This document shows, piece by piece, positions 8,685-19,515 of a stretch of DNA of 64,000 nucleotides; the first letter of the stretch is position 1, and the number at the start of each line of letters is the position of its first letter. The notes beneath the pieces were generated by a model that saw nothing but the letters and a program-made list of their open reading frames with translations, was not told the DNA's origin and did not search any database. The stretch comes from Bacteroidales bacterium UBA1181 (GTDB taxonomy: Bacteria; Bacteroidota; Bacteroidia; Bacteroidales; Paludibacteraceae), in NCBI GenBank assembly GCA_002310215.1, contig DBYR01000038.1:24908-88907 (forward strand), read 5' to 3'. The position numbers and the translations under genes are program-made.

Positions 8685-11600
8685 ATGAATAATTTTAATT
8701 GTTATACAATGAACTCAAATATTTTTAGCGGGTTGAAAAAGCTGACGCTACTTCTATGTGTCCTTTTGTTTCCTTTGGGTGTGTCGGCACAGGCTGTGAC
8801 GAATCCATTCGAGAATGCATATCTGTCTTCCTTCGGGATAACTAAGGCATGTTTGAACGAGCCTATTGCATTTGAGGTGATGGGTGTGGAAACTAATCCA
8901 GACTTGAAGTTATCTTACCAATGGTTCTTGTCATCGGATGGAATCAACTGGACACCACGCGGTACGATAACTGTGCCATCCAACACATTCCTGATGGGAA
9001 ATGGAGACTTGCATGTCAAGGTGGAAGCCCATGCTAAGGATGGTGCAGGAGTTGTTCTTTTCACCAGGGACTTTCAGACGAAACTTACTCAGAAAGAAGA
9101 TTGTAGGTTGATGGAGTGTCACCAAACCACGACGGGCGAGTATTTTGGAGGAACAGATTTCAACCTCTTAAAGGGAGCGACACATGTTGATTGGCATCAA
9201 ACTCCGCCTACAGGATTGGAGGAGTATTTCACCGAGCAGGGTATTGTCTTTTCAGGCATAGACGGGGACATCAAGTCACAACGCGAACTGAACATACCAC
9301 TATACATAGATAGTATTATGGGAGTGAACCCTAATAATAATTTCTATGTGAAAGAGCACGTGAATAATGATTTCTTCACGATTAAGTTTCTTAGAACACG
9401 TTTCCAAGGCAGTCGCTATCGTTTCACGATGCGGTTCTATATGATTATGCCAGAGGGCGTTGATTGTAAAATCGACGACCAAGGAAAGATGATTGCCCGT
9501 ACGGGGCATGGAACACAAACAAATGACTATTTGCAAATTGCCATATACGATGATTTAACAAATAGGCTAATTGTATCGGAAGATATTTTCCCGCAATTGA
9601 ACCAAAACGGTCAAAATGATGCGACGAAATTCATTTTCGGAGGGTACATCGCCCAGAATTACCGGAAAAAGGAATTGAATATATTCCGATTCGAAATGAC
9701 CTATTATGGATACTTACCATATACAGGCAATGATCTGGATTATTATTCTTTCAACCCGTTCTTTGAGCAATTCTCTGACTGCGCAACGTTAGCCGTGGAT
9801 TATATCAGTGCGGAAGTTGAAGGTGCATGCGTTACCCCTTCCATTGCTTGTGTGGATAGTGTGACTGTGGTAAATGCTAAAGGATTCGGACATAACGCCG
9901 TTTATACATGGAAGAAGTACACTGACGTAAACAGGACAACGGAAATGGCTTGGGAACCAGGCGAGTTGGAAACCGAACTCGACGAGTTGGGACAGGCTAA
10001 AACCGCATACATAAAGATGCTAGACAAAGGAGTATTCTACTATAAACTCATTGGCGTCACACAGGAAAGACAAGATGATGGTTCGTATAAGCCGAGAACC
10101 ACAGAGGTTGAGTTCGCCTTGGGTGGAAAGCTGTGCTCGGTGTCCGAGGGTCCAGGAATAAAGGGTGAAAATATATGCGCCACATCCTATCCGCATGTCC
10201 AACATTATTCAGTGGTGGATCTATCTGTCCTTGATTGGATTAGAGAAGGAGGCGATGACTACGGACTCAAGTGGGAATTGGTCTCCCCTACCGGACTGCC
10301 ATCGAATGTCACGAATGTGAGTCTTACAGTATTGCCGGGCGACACATCTGCAGATGTACGCGTGGGAGAAAACGCCATGTTGAGCAGTTCCTATACACCG
10401 GACAAGCCATATAAACTGTACCTCACTTCCCACATGAAGGATAGAGTGACGGGGGAACTTTCCAATGTGGCGGAGAGTAAAGATAGTTTCGACGTGTGGA
10501 TTTACGACCAACCGGACATCTCCCGCTTGAAGTTCACAACGAAAGGCGGAGACTCCGTGATTTGTGCAGCTACAGCTTCGGACACTATCCTACTCAGAAA
10601 CTTCGAAGATGTCAAAGGCTACACTTGGAATTTCACGGGTGCCACAATGACCAATGACAGTATCATCCATATCGATGGATTCGACAAACAAGCATTGTGC
10701 GGCATGGTGGATGGAGAATTCCCGGTTTCCTTGGAAGTAGTGAACGGGAAATGTAAGGCTAAACTTGACGACAAGTTCACCATGCACGGCACAGACGCTC
10801 CAATCGTCGATTGCAGCAAGTTGTCAGGAGATTCCACTTACATCTTAAACAAAGGCCAGTTGGACACAACCATCTACTTGCCGATACCAGATTACAAAAC
10901 CAGTTGCGATACCAACCCGGCATTGATGGTGCAAATCCACTACAAGGCTGACGAGGAAATCCATAGTTTCGACTCTTCGTACGTATTGCACAACGAGCAC
11001 TTGAGGGACTTGTCGAAAACCGCGCTAACCCTCTTCTCTGGTGTGGGAGAAGTGAAATTCAAGGTAGTGGACGGTTGCGGTAAGGCAGACTCTTGTACCT
11101 ATACATTAAGGGTAAAGGACGTGGACCCAGCCATCGTGGACTGCGATTCATTGAAAGATTACAATGTGAAAGTATCTGCGGAAAACGGCTGTGTGGCTCG
11201 TCCTGGCAGGGATCTGGACATTAAAGAGCCTATATTGAGAGACCTTTCTTTCCAAGATACGATTATCATGCTGAAGGGCGTCTACTCAGGACGGTCTAAA
11301 GTGATGAAGGATGGCATGGCAGACCCAGGTCTTGACCCTGCGAACTATTCCATGAATAAGGCTATGACGGATGATTACGAAGTAGGTACCACATTTATAC
11401 TTTGGAATTTCGTCGATCCAGCAGGTAATCCTAGCTATTGTCATAGCAGGGTAAATGTGATGGATAGCGTTGAAATGTTTAAATGCGACAGCCTTCAAAC
11501 CATAAGAAGCATAGTAAACAGGAACCCTTACAGGGAATACCGCTACGCATCCGCTCAAGCGCAAAGCACTGTTAACCCGGATACGGATTACAAATTGGCG

Positions 11601-14600
11601 AAACTGCTGAAAGTGCCACAACCCGATCCATTGTATTGCGGAAACGTGAAACTTGAGATGTGGTTCACCGGCAAGTGTGTGGATGACAATGGAGACTCCA
11701 CCTCGTATGCGGTAGATTCAGTCATCACGGGAGAGGAGCTCTTGAAACATCGTTTCCCTATTGGACTTACCACCATCTATTATCAATTCTCGAGCGATGT
11801 CTTCAATTTCGACACGCAGAAATATGATACGGTTCGTTGTACCCAAGAGGTGATTATCTCGTCAGGTGGACCTACATTTATCGATTGTAAGGATACCGTT
11901 CCACCATTGCCGACAGATCCGCACTCTTGCTCAGCACCGTCTCCGTTCACCTATGATAATATTCCAACAGGTAGGGTTTCCTACTTCTGTGAAACGAAAT
12001 ACACGTATGACGCATGTTCTGGCACTCCATACAGCTACGAGAACTTAGGCATCAGCGAGGCCTTGTCTAAAGACTATGACACGACGACTTACCCGATTAG
12101 AGTGGTTCGCCTGTCAAATTTGGATAGCACATACACATTCACGGATGCTTCCGTGAAGGAGGTATGCGACATACTTATAACAGAAAATGATTCCGTAGCA
12201 GTAAAGAAGGTTCAGCACCGCAACGGACAGTTCGGAACCGTCTGTGCGGAAGACCCTATCGAGAAAATGGCTCTTAAGGTGACGAATACAGGAACACTTC
12301 CGGCATGTGTTTCTGATTCATTCTCTCGTGGATACCACACAGTGATTTGGTATTTCAACAATGGCAAGGGCGATCTGGATAGTTGTATAACGCACATCAA
12401 TGTGGTCGACAACACTCCTCCGGGTTTGGACTCTGTCTGCAAAGACCCTGAAATGCAGGTGTTCGCCACAGAGTGTGAAATACCTTATGACGACCTTCAT
12501 TTGCCGGAAGGCATGAAAGCTTATGACGCTTGCGATGGCTGGATATACCCTGAACTAATCGCTTACGTCAAGCAAAAGGATAGCTCCATCATCGTATATC
12601 GCGGAGATGAAGTTCGTAAAGCCAAGTACCCTACGGAAGTGCACAAGTTCGTATGGTTGTTCACGGACAAATCGGGCAACCAAGACTCTTGCGTAACCTA
12701 TTTGGACGTGGTGGACTCCGTCTCCCTGAAGTTGGAGGGTTGTGATATCTACGGCGACACAATTCCTTTCACGTTGCCAGAAGGAGAATGTACATTGGAT
12801 CCAAGCAGACTCCAAGACAGTTTGACATTCCCAAGGGCAATCGACATTTGCGACAATGATACTATTATCCCTATTATAGAGCGCCGTTTCAATGGCGAAC
12901 TCGTGACGGACGGAAACGGCAAACCTATCGCTTGGGATGCCCAACCATTCCCTCTCGGTACGACCAACTTGAAGTGGATCTTTATCGACAAGAGGGGTAT
13001 CATGAAAGATTCCTGCGAAAAGAATGTGAAGGTAAGAACCAAGTTGTTCGATTGCTCAACATTGGCAGATACAGTACGGCTTGAGTTGATGGAGAAATTC
13101 TATGCGACGGCGGAAGAAGTCAGACTGGCAGGTTTGGAAAAACCTACCATAACCATCGACGCATGCCATGCAGCCACGATTGACTTCTCCCGTAGCGACG
13201 GTTTGGGTGACACGGCCGATTATCAAATTGGCAACACGACAGTTTATTGGACATTCAACTATGTCTTTAAGGAGGTGAAGACCTGTCAACAAGTCGTGAA
13301 AATCATAGACATGGTACCTATCGTACTTGAATGTTTCGAACCTCAAAAGACCGATTACGAGTGCTATGGTGAGATTGATGCCCCAATCACTTCATTCGAG
13401 GATTTCTTGGCAGCAGGTGGTAAGATTTCTGAAATAAAGAAATACAAAGAGGGCTCATTCCGTTACGAGGAATCCGAGCAAGGATTAGCGCCTTGTGATT
13501 ACACGTTAATTCGCACCTATTTCGTCTCAGACATTAGAGGCCAAGAGGTGTCATGTGATCAGCGTTATACCATCAAGGACGTCACTCCTCCGACCATCCA
13601 TACGCGTCTGGACACCATCAAGATCGCCTGCGACCAGGATTCGTTGATCGAGATCGCGCTTAAGATGGAGGATGTAGTGATTGACGCTACTGATAATTGC
13701 TCCACAAAGGATGAGATAGAAATCGTGAAGAATATCCAAAAGAACCAGTCTGAAGATACCCACGACTGCGCATACAACAACTATACGATATGGCGCACAT
13801 GGATCGCTAAAGACAAGTGTGGAAACGAAAGCACACCTTTGATCCAAGTGGTTCTCGTGGTAGACTCCATCGCACCTAAGTTCGTCCTTCCAGAGAACTT
13901 CAAAGATACAGTTCTTGCCTCTAACATCAAGAAATGTACAATGACAGTTCCTCCTTTGTACACGAAGTTCAAGAGCTATGTTCAAGACGAATGTACAGAG
14001 ACGGATGACATAGACGTCTGGCAAGTACCAGCCCCAGGCATCGTGATTACGGAAGACACAGAGGTTTGGATTTATTCAGCTGACAAGTGCGGCAATAGGG
14101 ATAGTCTGAAAATGTTCGCCCGCGTCATGAAACCAAACAATGTCGTCTCCCTTTCCGCCAGCGACCTTACGATATGTGCGGATAAAGATTCTTCATATAT
14201 CGACTTGTGGTCTCAGGATGCCCGATTCGCAACTGGATACGTGCTGATTGAGTCTGGAGGAAAGATCCGATCAATTCCAAGTACATTCTCTTACGACTGC
14301 TATAGAGACAGCATCGCCCCTTCTAACATCATATTCAGTGATAACAAGAATACTTATTACGATATGTTCTATAGGGAAGACAAAGTGGCATACGAAAAGA
14401 TCAGAAAGGAGAAGACGCAGCTGAATAGACATTCACAAAGCGGCAAATATGTGTTTGTCGTTATGGATACAACAACGCAATGCGCCGACACAGCATACTC
14501 TTATCTGACCATTAACGAGAAACCACGGATCAATCTTGTCTCCCGTGATGTGGCTCTTTGCGAGGACGATTCACTTAACCTACACGACATGGACAGCATC

Positions 14601-15494
14601 TCTGCCGTATGTGTGGAGGAAATGGGTACTAAGATCACCAAGACCGGTTGGATCGTGAATTCCGCAGACTACGTTCCAAATAGCCCAGTTCCTTACACGA
14701 AGAAGGAAATTCCGGCATACTACTTTGCGGAAAACGCTTGTGGACGTACGACAAGTTACAACAGCTTATTCACTCCTTGCGACGACAATCTCACCACAAT
14801 GGAGGATAGTTTGAATGCTGTGGGCGGTTTGGTGACGAACCTGAATGCTTGGCGCAATTATGAGGTGTTCAGACGTGACAGCATCCTGCTCATCATGCAT
14901 GAACGTTTCGTCCGTGATTCACTGGTGCTCACCACCGATCCATTGGGTATCACTCGTTGCTACGTGGGTGATGAAATTGTCTTGTCAATCAATACCCACC
15001 ATTTCAAACCAGTATTCTACACTTGGTACAAGGTGCTGAACGGATTCGACGGAGAACTCTCTGGTTATGACAAGTACGGAGACCTTCTCGAAACACTTAG
15101 CGAAGGTCAGAAAGATTCCCTTCTGTATAGGGATTATGAGGAACTCCACACGACGTATCCATTCTTGCCAGCCGATTCTTCCCAATATTATGTAGTGGTC
15201 GGTGACGGCGTTTGTCCTGCTGTTCCTTCCAACTTGTACAACATCGACGTGTTATCCCGTGTACCAACGGCCTTCACCCCTTACATCAAAGATGGATTAA
15301 ACGACGTGTTCTTGGAGAGACGTGATGTCGTCATCTTTGACCGTTACGGACAAAAGGTATTTGAAGGCATGAACGGTTGGGATGGAACAGACTACAATGG
15401 TAGAATGGTTGACCCTGGCGTATTCTTCTACAAAGCTGTAATCAATGGCGTAACCTTCAGAGGTACCATAGAAGTCGTTCTATTGGATAAATAA
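8685..15494 (+). CDS. Giant secreted HYR-like repeat protein with T9SS type B sorting domain
   Basis: 2269 residues. A signal peptide ends near residue 32 (GVSAQA); the ATG at residue 9 is an equally good start. After about 700 residues of Cys-containing, beta-rich sequence, roughly ten units begin at about residues 706, 815, 931, 1065, 1248, 1349, 1454, 1547, 1637 and 1731. Most have a Cys-containing strand such as VDCSKL, VDCDSL or FDCSTL and a linker such as VVDNTPP or IKDVTPP, which is the look of hyalin (HYR) repeats. The last 75 residues (FDRYGQKVFEGMNGWDGTDY, then DPGVFFYKAVI) are a CHU_C/gliding-motility type B C-terminal domain. The protein should be exported by Sec, then moved to the surface by type IX secretion. 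Its role is unknown; adhesion or matrix function is inference. A terminator follows directly, so it is monocistronic. Confidence 0.92.
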   Translation: MNNFNCYTMNSNIFSGLKKLTLLLCVLLFPLGVSAQAVTNPFENAYLSSFGITKACLNEPIAFEVMGVETNPDLKLSYQWFLSSDGINWTPRGTITVPSNTFLMGNGDLHVKVEAHAKDGAGVVLFTRDFQTKLTQKEDCRLMECHQTTTGEYFGGTDFNLLKGATHVDWHQTPPTGLEEYFTEQGIVFSGIDGDIKSQRELNIPLYIDSIMGVNPNNNFYVKEHVNNDFFTIKFLRTRFQGSRYRFTMRFYMIMPEGVDCKIDDQGKMIARTGHGTQTNDYLQIAIYDDLTNRLIVSEDIFPQLNQNGQNDATKFIFGGYIAQNYRKKELNIFRFEMTYYGYLPYTGNDLDYYSFNPFFEQFSDCATLAVDYISAEVEGACVTPSIACVDSVTVVNAKGFGHNAVYTWKKYTDVNRTTEMAWEPGELETELDELGQAKTAYIKMLDKGVFYYKLIGVTQERQDDGSYKPRTTEVEFALGGKLCSVSEGPGIKGENICATSYPHVQHYSVVDLSVLDWIREGGDDYGLKWELVSPTGLPSNVTNVSLTVLPGDTSADVRVGENAMLSSSYTPDKPYKLYLTSHMKDRVTGELSNVAESKDSFDVWIYDQPDISRLKFTTKGGDSVICAATASDTILLRNFEDVKGYTWNFTGATMTNDSIIHIDGFDKQALCGMVDGEFPVSLEVVNGKCKAKLDDKFTMHGTDAPIVDCSKLSGDSTYILNKGQLDTTIYLPIPDYKTSCDTNPALMVQIHYKADEEIHSFDSSYVLHNEHLRDLSKTALTLFSGVGEVKFKVVDGCGKADSCTYTLRVKDVDPAIVDCDSLKDYNVKVSAENGCVARPGRDLDIKEPILRDLSFQDTIIMLKGVYSGRSKVMKDGMADPGLDPANYSMNKAMTDDYEVGTTFILWNFVDPAGNPSYCHSRVNVMDSVEMFKCDSLQTIRSIVNRNPYREYRYASAQAQSTVNPDTDYKLAKLLKVPQPDPLYCGNVKLEMWFTGKCVDDNGDSTSYAVDSVITGEELLKHRFPIGLTTIYYQFSSDVFNFDTQKYDTVRCTQEVIISSGGPTFIDCKDTVPPLPTDPHSCSAPSPFTYDNIPTGRVSYFCETKYTYDACSGTPYSYENLGISEALSKDYDTTTYPIRVVRLSNLDSTYTFTDASVKEVCDILITENDSVAVKKVQHRNGQFGTVCAEDPIEKMALKVTNTGTLPACVSDSFSRGYHTVIWYFNNGKGDLDSCITHINVVDNTPPGLDSVCKDPEMQVFATECEIPYDDLHLPEGMKAYDACDGWIYPELIAYVKQKDSSIIVYRGDEVRKAKYPTEVHKFVWLFTDKSGNQDSCVTYLDVVDSVSLKLEGCDIYGDTIPFTLPEGECTLDPSRLQDSLTFPRAIDICDNDTIIPIIERRFNGELVTDGNGKPIAWDAQPFPLGTTNLKWIFIDKRGIMKDSCEKNVKVRTKLFDCSTLADTVRLELMEKFYATAEEVRLAGLEKPTITIDACHAATIDFSRSDGLGDTADYQIGNTTVYWTFNYVFKEVKTCQQVVKIIDMVPIVLECFEPQKTDYECYGEIDAPITSFEDFLAAGGKISEIKKYKEGSFRYEESEQGLAPCDYTLIRTYFVSDIRGQEVSCDQRYTIKDVTPPTIHTRLDTIKIACDQDSLIEIALKMEDVVIDATDNCSTKDEIEIVKNIQKNQSEDTHDCAYNNYTIWRTWIAKDKCGNESTPLIQVVLVVDSIAPKFVLPENFKDTVLASNIKKCTMTVPPLYTKFKSYVQDECTETDDIDVWQVPAPGIVITEDTEVWIYSADKCGNRDSLKMFARVMKPNNVVSLSASDLTICADKDSSYIDLWSQDARFATGYVLIESGGKIRSIPSTFSYDCYRDSIAPSNIIFSDNKNTYYDMFYREDKVAYEKIRKEKTQLNRHSQSGKYVFVVMDTTTQCADTAYSYLTINEKPRINLVSRDVALCEDDSLNLHDMDSISAVCVEEMGTKITKTGWIVNSADYVPNSPVPYTKKEIPAYYFAENACGRTTSYNSLFTPCDDNLTTMEDSLNAVGGLVTNLNAWRNYEVFRRDSILLIMHERFVRDSLVLTTDPLGITRCYVGDEIVLSINTHHFKPVFYTWYKVLNGFDGELSGYDKYGDLLETLSEGQKDSLLYRDYEELHTTYPFLPADSSQYYVVVGDGVCPAVPSNLYNIDVLSRVPTAFTPYIKDGLNDVFLERRDVVIFDRYGQKVFEGMNGWDGTDYNGRMVDPGVFFYKAVINGVTFRGTIEVVLLDK

Positions 15495-15512
15495 CAATAA
15501 TCTTTCATACGA

Positions 15513-15545
15513 GGAAGGCCGTTCTAAGAACGGTCTTCTTTTTTC
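15513..15545 (+). terminator. Terminator of the 2269-residue gene
   Basis: A GAAGGCCGTT / AACGGTCTTC stem (with one G-U pair) and a T-run, about 20 bases after the stop. Confidence 0.88.
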
Positions 15546-15567
15546 TATCCCCTTACCATTCCCGCAC

Positions 15568-17421
15568 ATGTCCACTACCCCACTCTCCACACTCAACCTT
15601 CTTAAGCATCGAGAACTGCTGAGAGAGGAGTATGAGTATGATAAAAAATGTTTCGAGGAACAATCCGGACTGGTTTCCGTAGAAAGGAAAGTGGCGGCGG
15701 GCATCTGCCGATTCCCCATCTCATTGGGACGATCATACTACAATTCACTGAATCAGTTTGTCGTAGAAGTACACGGGAATGCCTCGGAGGAGGATGACGA
15801 CCACTTCGAATATGGCAAATCCGTAGAGTTCTTCACCGTCAGTCTAAACCGTGAGACCCGCAAAATACGGATTTCAGCCCAAGTCAGTTATTCATCCGAA
15901 AAGACGCTTGTGGTTGTACTCCCCAATCGGGAGTGTTTGTCTGTCTTGGAGACTTCAGAACGATTAGGCATCCAACTCAGTTTCGATGAAAGCAGTTACC
16001 GCGCGATGTTCGATGCTCTTGACAAGGTACTGGGAACGAGCAATGGACGTTTACTCGAACTTCGAGAGACACTCATAGGCAATCGAGAGGCCGAATTCCT
16101 ATCATTTTCTCCACTCCGATTCCCTTGGCTGAACGAATCTCAGGAGTCGGCCGTCAACAAAATTCTGATGGCGAAAGATGTGGCTATTGTACACGGGCCA
16201 CCGGGAACAGGGAAGACAACAACATTGGTGGAAGCTATTTACGAAACACTCCGGAGGGAGAGTCAAGTACTGGTTTGCGCACAGAGCAACATGGCTGTCG
16301 ACTGGATCTCCGAACAATTAGTGGATCGTGGCGTGAACGTCCTACGCATCGGCAACCCTTCGCGCGTGGACGACAAAATGCTATCTTTCACATACGAACG
16401 CATGTTCGAAGCTCACCCGCACTATGACACGCTTTGGAGCATGAGGAAAACTGTACGGGAGCTGTATCGCACCGACCGAAACAAGGCCATGGTCGTGAAG
16501 GAAAAAGCGGAAGCCCTGGAATATGAGATAAGAGAAAGCCTCTTCGCAAATGCGAGGGTGGTTGCCTGCACATTGGTGGGAGCAGCCAACCAACTACTAT
16601 ACGGCAGGACCTTCCAGTCTCTTTTCATCGACGAGGCGGCACAAGCAATCGAGGCGGCCTGTTGGATTCCCATCTGTAAGTCACACCGAGTTATCTTCGC
16701 AGGCGATCATAAGCAACTACCTCCTACCATCAAATGCTTTGAGGCAGAACGTGCGGGACTATCTCACACGCTAATGGAGAAAATAGTGGCTAACAAACAG
16801 AATGTGGTCTCCTTGCTGAATGTACAATACCGGATGAACGAACGTATCATGCGATTCTCTTCCGACTGGTTCTACGATGGCAAGCTCAAAGCCGCGGAGA
16901 ATGTACGTTACCGAGGCATCCTGGATTATGCGGACCCGATAGAGTGGATTGACACCCACGACTTCTCCTTTGGCGAGGAATTCATCGCTCTCTCTTCCGG
17001 CCGCATCAATAAGATGGAGGCAGAATTGGTCATCACTCTCCTATCCCAGTTTATCGAGAAAGTCGGCACACACCGCATATTGGACGAAAGAATTGATTTC
17101 GGAGTCATCTCGCCGTACAAGGCACAAGTCTATTATCTCAGACATCTTATACGCGAAAACAAATTCCTGAAACCATTCCGTAAGTTCATAACGATCAACA
17201 CAGTGGACGGGTTTCAAGGACAGGAGCGTGATGTGGTGCTAATCAGTCTGGTTCGGTCCAATGAGCAAGGTGACATAGGTTTTTTGAAGGAACTTCGACG
17301 CATGAATGTCGCAATGACGCGGGCACGCATGAAACTCATGATTATCGGAGACATGCCCACGCTGACAAAACATAGGTTCTACCATGCACTTTGGGAATGG
17401 GCAAGGAATCCTAATGACTAA
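15568..17421 (+). CDS. UPF1/IGHMBP2-like superfamily 1B helicase
   Basis: A 617-residue nucleic-acid helicase. An N-terminal beta-barrel-like region covers about 1-185. The Q-motif-like NESQESAV stretch precedes Walker A GPPGTGKT at 210-217. Motif II is DEAAQA at 355-360, motif III GDHKQLPP at about 384-391, motif IV-like QYRMNERI near 425, and motifs V/VI VDGFQGQERD and NVAMTRA near 555-590. This is the UPF1/DNA2/SMUBP2 branch, which moves 5' to 3' on RNA or DNA. Bacteroidota carry such stand-alone proteins, but their cellular role is poorly defined. It converges on the rhomboid gene, with 18 bases between the two stops. Confidence 0.93.
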   Translation: MSTTPLSTLNLLKHRELLREEYEYDKKCFEEQSGLVSVERKVAAGICRFPISLGRSYYNSLNQFVVEVHGNASEEDDDHFEYGKSVEFFTVSLNRETRKIRISAQVSYSSEKTLVVVLPNRECLSVLETSERLGIQLSFDESSYRAMFDALDKVLGTSNGRLLELRETLIGNREAEFLSFSPLRFPWLNESQESAVNKILMAKDVAIVHGPPGTGKTTTLVEAIYETLRRESQVLVCAQSNMAVDWISEQLVDRGVNVLRIGNPSRVDDKMLSFTYERMFEAHPHYDTLWSMRKTVRELYRTDRNKAMVVKEKAEALEYEIRESLFANARVVACTLVGAANQLLYGRTFQSLFIDEAAQAIEAACWIPICKSHRVIFAGDHKQLPPTIKCFEAERAGLSHTLMEKIVANKQNVVSLLNVQYRMNERIMRFSSDWFYDGKLKAAENVRYRGILDYADPIEWIDTHDFSFGEEFIALSSGRINKMEAELVITLLSQFIEKVGTHRILDERIDFGVISPYKAQVYYLRHLIRENKFLKPFRKFITINTVDGFQGQERDVVLISLVRSNEQGDIGFLKELRRMNVAMTRARMKLMIIGDMPTLTKHRFYHALWEWARNPND

Positions 17422-17439
17422 AGCGTCTCTTTCCGTCCT

Positions 17440-18072
17440 TTAAAAAGATGAGATGAAATACTCCAACAACGAGGGGCAAAGAATAATAGGGAAAACGAAA
17501 CCGAACACTGCCCCCCAGAAATGGGCGGAATGTCCGATATTGTCGATGTTCTTTTTCGCCATGTATTGACAATATATCAAGTAAAGAGGTCCGAATATAT
17601 AACCAGGAATCGGTATGGGTATGAAGAATAAGTAGATGCTCAGCTTCGGATCAAACAGTATTGCGGCGAATATGACGGCGGAGACGGCTCCAGACGCTCC
17701 GATCGCACTGAATCCAGGGTTATCTTTGTACTTTATCAAATCCGAGATGGAAGATACTACGATAGCCAACAGATACATCAGCGCATAGACGAATTCCCCT
17801 TTCGCTCCGAAGACGGTAATGAAGCAATCCTCAACAAAATAGCCGAAGAAATAGAGCGTCAACATGTTGAATATCAGATGCCATAAGCTTCCGTGGATGA
17901 ATCCGGAGGTGAGTAGCCTATAGTGCTGCTTTTTATGCGCAATCATATAGGCGTTGAACTTCAGTTGGTGAAACCATTCCGGATGACTTAGGTTCTGGGG
18001 CAAGATTTCATTTTGCCCGAACGATAGAATCGATATGATGACGGTGACTACGATGAAGATTGTGGTTACCAT
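17440..18072 (-). CDS. Rhomboid-family intramembrane serine protease
   Basis: A 210-residue six-helix membrane protein. The catalytic dyad is visible: Ser127 in IGASGAVSA and His184 in HSAHFWGAVFG. The oxyanion-type residues His60 and Asn69 lie in GFIHGSLWHLIFNM on helix 2. It should cut transmembrane substrates inside the cytoplasmic membrane; substrates are unknown. The sequence begins with a hydrophobic helix at about 1-18. It stands alone between the convergent helicase gene and glyA. Confidence 0.92.
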   Translation of the reverse strand: MVTTIFIVVTVIISILSFGQNEILPQNLSHPEWFHQLKFNAYMIAHKKQHYRLLTSGFIHGSLWHLIFNMLTLYFFGYFVEDCFITVFGAKGEFVYALMYLLAIVVSSISDLIKYKDNPGFSAIGASGAVSAVIFAAILFDPKLSIYLFFIPIPIPGYIFGPLYLIYCQYMAKKNIDNIGHSAHFWGAVFGFVFPIILCPSLLEYFISSF

Positions 18073-18141
18073 GGTGCTCTAATTATAGGTTTTGGGGGAA
18101 GACGACCTACCTTGAAGAGTTTTCTCCATAGGATAGAAATG

Positions 18142-18167
18142 GAAGGCCACCTTGACAGGTAGCCTTC
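18142..18167 (-). terminator. Hairpin after glyA
   Basis: GAAGGC-ACCT pairs with AGGT-GCCTTC around a TGAC loop, with one mismatch. It lies about 30 bases beyond the glyA stop on the minus strand. The following T-run is weak. Confidence 0.6.
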
Positions 18168-18198
18168 CCGAATATAATGCACTATTTAGTACAATGGA

Positions 18199-19479
18199 TT
18201 ACCAAGCGAACAAAGGATAGTTCTTCATGGTTGCGTTAACCTTCTCGCGTACGGAGGTGATGACCTTGTCGTTCTCAGGGTCGCAGAGAACGGTGTCGAT
18301 CATTTCAACAATCTCACCCATCAGTTCTTCCTTGGCACCACGAGTTGTGATGGCAGGAGTACCGAAACGAAGACCTGAAGTCTGGAATGGAGAACGGCTG
18401 TCGAAAGGCACCATGTTCTTGTTCGTGGTGATGTCTGCCGCAACCAACGCTTTCTCAGCCACCTTACCGGTCAGGTCAGGGAATTTGGTGCGGAGGTCAA
18501 CCAACATAGAGTGGTTGTCCGTACCGCCGGAGATGATCTTGTATCCTTTGTCCATGAAGGCCTGAGCCATCACAGCTGCGTTTTTCTTCACCTGAGATTG
18601 GTATACCTTGTATTCAGGTTGAAGAGCCTCACCGAAGGCAACGGCCTTAGCAGCGATGACATGCTCCAACGGACCACCTTGGATTCCTGGGAATACAGCG
18701 GAGTCGAGGAGTGCGGACATCTTCTTGATTTCTCCCTTAGGAGTCTTCTTGCCCCATGGGTTATCGAAGTCCTTGCCCATCATGATCACACCACCACGAG
18801 GACCACGGAGAGTCTTGTGGGTAGTCGTTGTTACGATGTGCGCATATTTTACAGGGTTGTTGAGCAATCCTGCGGCGATCAAACCTGCAGGGTGCGCCAT
18901 ATCCACCATGAAGATGGCGCCGATTTCGTCAGCCACCTTGCGGATGCGAGCGTAGTCCCATTCGCGGGAATATGCGGATGCGCCGGCGATGATCATTTTG
19001 GGCTTCTCGGTGCGGGCCACTTGCTCCAATTGGTCATAGTCTACACGGCCAGTATCTTCCTTCACGTTGTATTCCAAGGCATGGAACATCAGACCAGAGA
19101 AGTTAACCGGGGATCCATGAGAGAGGTGTCCACCGTGGGAAAGGTTCAGTCCGAGGAATTTATCGCCTGCGTTCAAGCAAGCCAAGAAGACTGCAGCGTT
19201 TGCCTGTGCGCCAGAGTGAGGTTGTACATTCGCCCATTCTGCGCCGAAGATTTGTTTCAAGCGGTCTATACATAATTGCTCGGCCAAGTCAACAACTTCG
19301 CAACCACCGTAGTAACGGTGTCCCGGAAGTCCCTCTGCATACTTGTTAGTCAACCATGAACCCATGGCTTGCATAACCTGGTCACTCACGAAGTTTTCGG
19401 AAGCAATCAACTCAATGCCTTTCAACTGGCGTTGGTGTTCCTTCTCGATGATGTCGAATATTGCTGTGTCTCTTACCAT
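18199..19479 (-). CDS. glyA: Serine hydroxymethyltransferase
   Basis: A 426-residue PLP enzyme that converts serine and tetrahydrofolate to glycine and methylene-tetrahydrofolate. I place the start at the ATG at 19479 (MVRDTAIFDIIEKEHQRQ). The frame stays open 64 codons further upstream, but that extension is unlike the family and contains the promoter. The PLP lysine is Lys222 in TTTTHKTLRGPRGG. Other family motifs are ELIASENFVS (23-32), YAEGLPGHRYYGG (47-59) and the C-terminal FGTPAITTRG. It is monocistronic and ordinary in length. Confidence 0.97.
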   Translation of the reverse strand: MVRDTAIFDIIEKEHQRQLKGIELIASENFVSDQVMQAMGSWLTNKYAEGLPGHRYYGGCEVVDLAEQLCIDRLKQIFGAEWANVQPHSGAQANAAVFLACLNAGDKFLGLNLSHGGHLSHGSPVNFSGLMFHALEYNVKEDTGRVDYDQLEQVARTEKPKMIIAGASAYSREWDYARIRKVADEIGAIFMVDMAHPAGLIAAGLLNNPVKYAHIVTTTTHKTLRGPRGGVIMMGKDFDNPWGKKTPKGEIKKMSALLDSAVFPGIQGGPLEHVIAAKAVAFGEALQPEYKVYQSQVKKNAAVMAQAFMDKGYKIISGGTDNHSMLVDLRTKFPDLTGKVAEKALVAADITTNKNMVPFDSRSPFQTSGLRFGTPAITTRGAKEELMGEIVEMIDTVLCDPENDKVITSVREKVNATMKNYPLFAW

Positions 19480-19515
19480 AAAGGAATTATTATAGTTAAT
19501 GAAAATTTCACACCG

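Noticed and set aside
18511..19275. Rightward 254-codon frame
   Set aside because: Antisense to glyA; no family resemblance.
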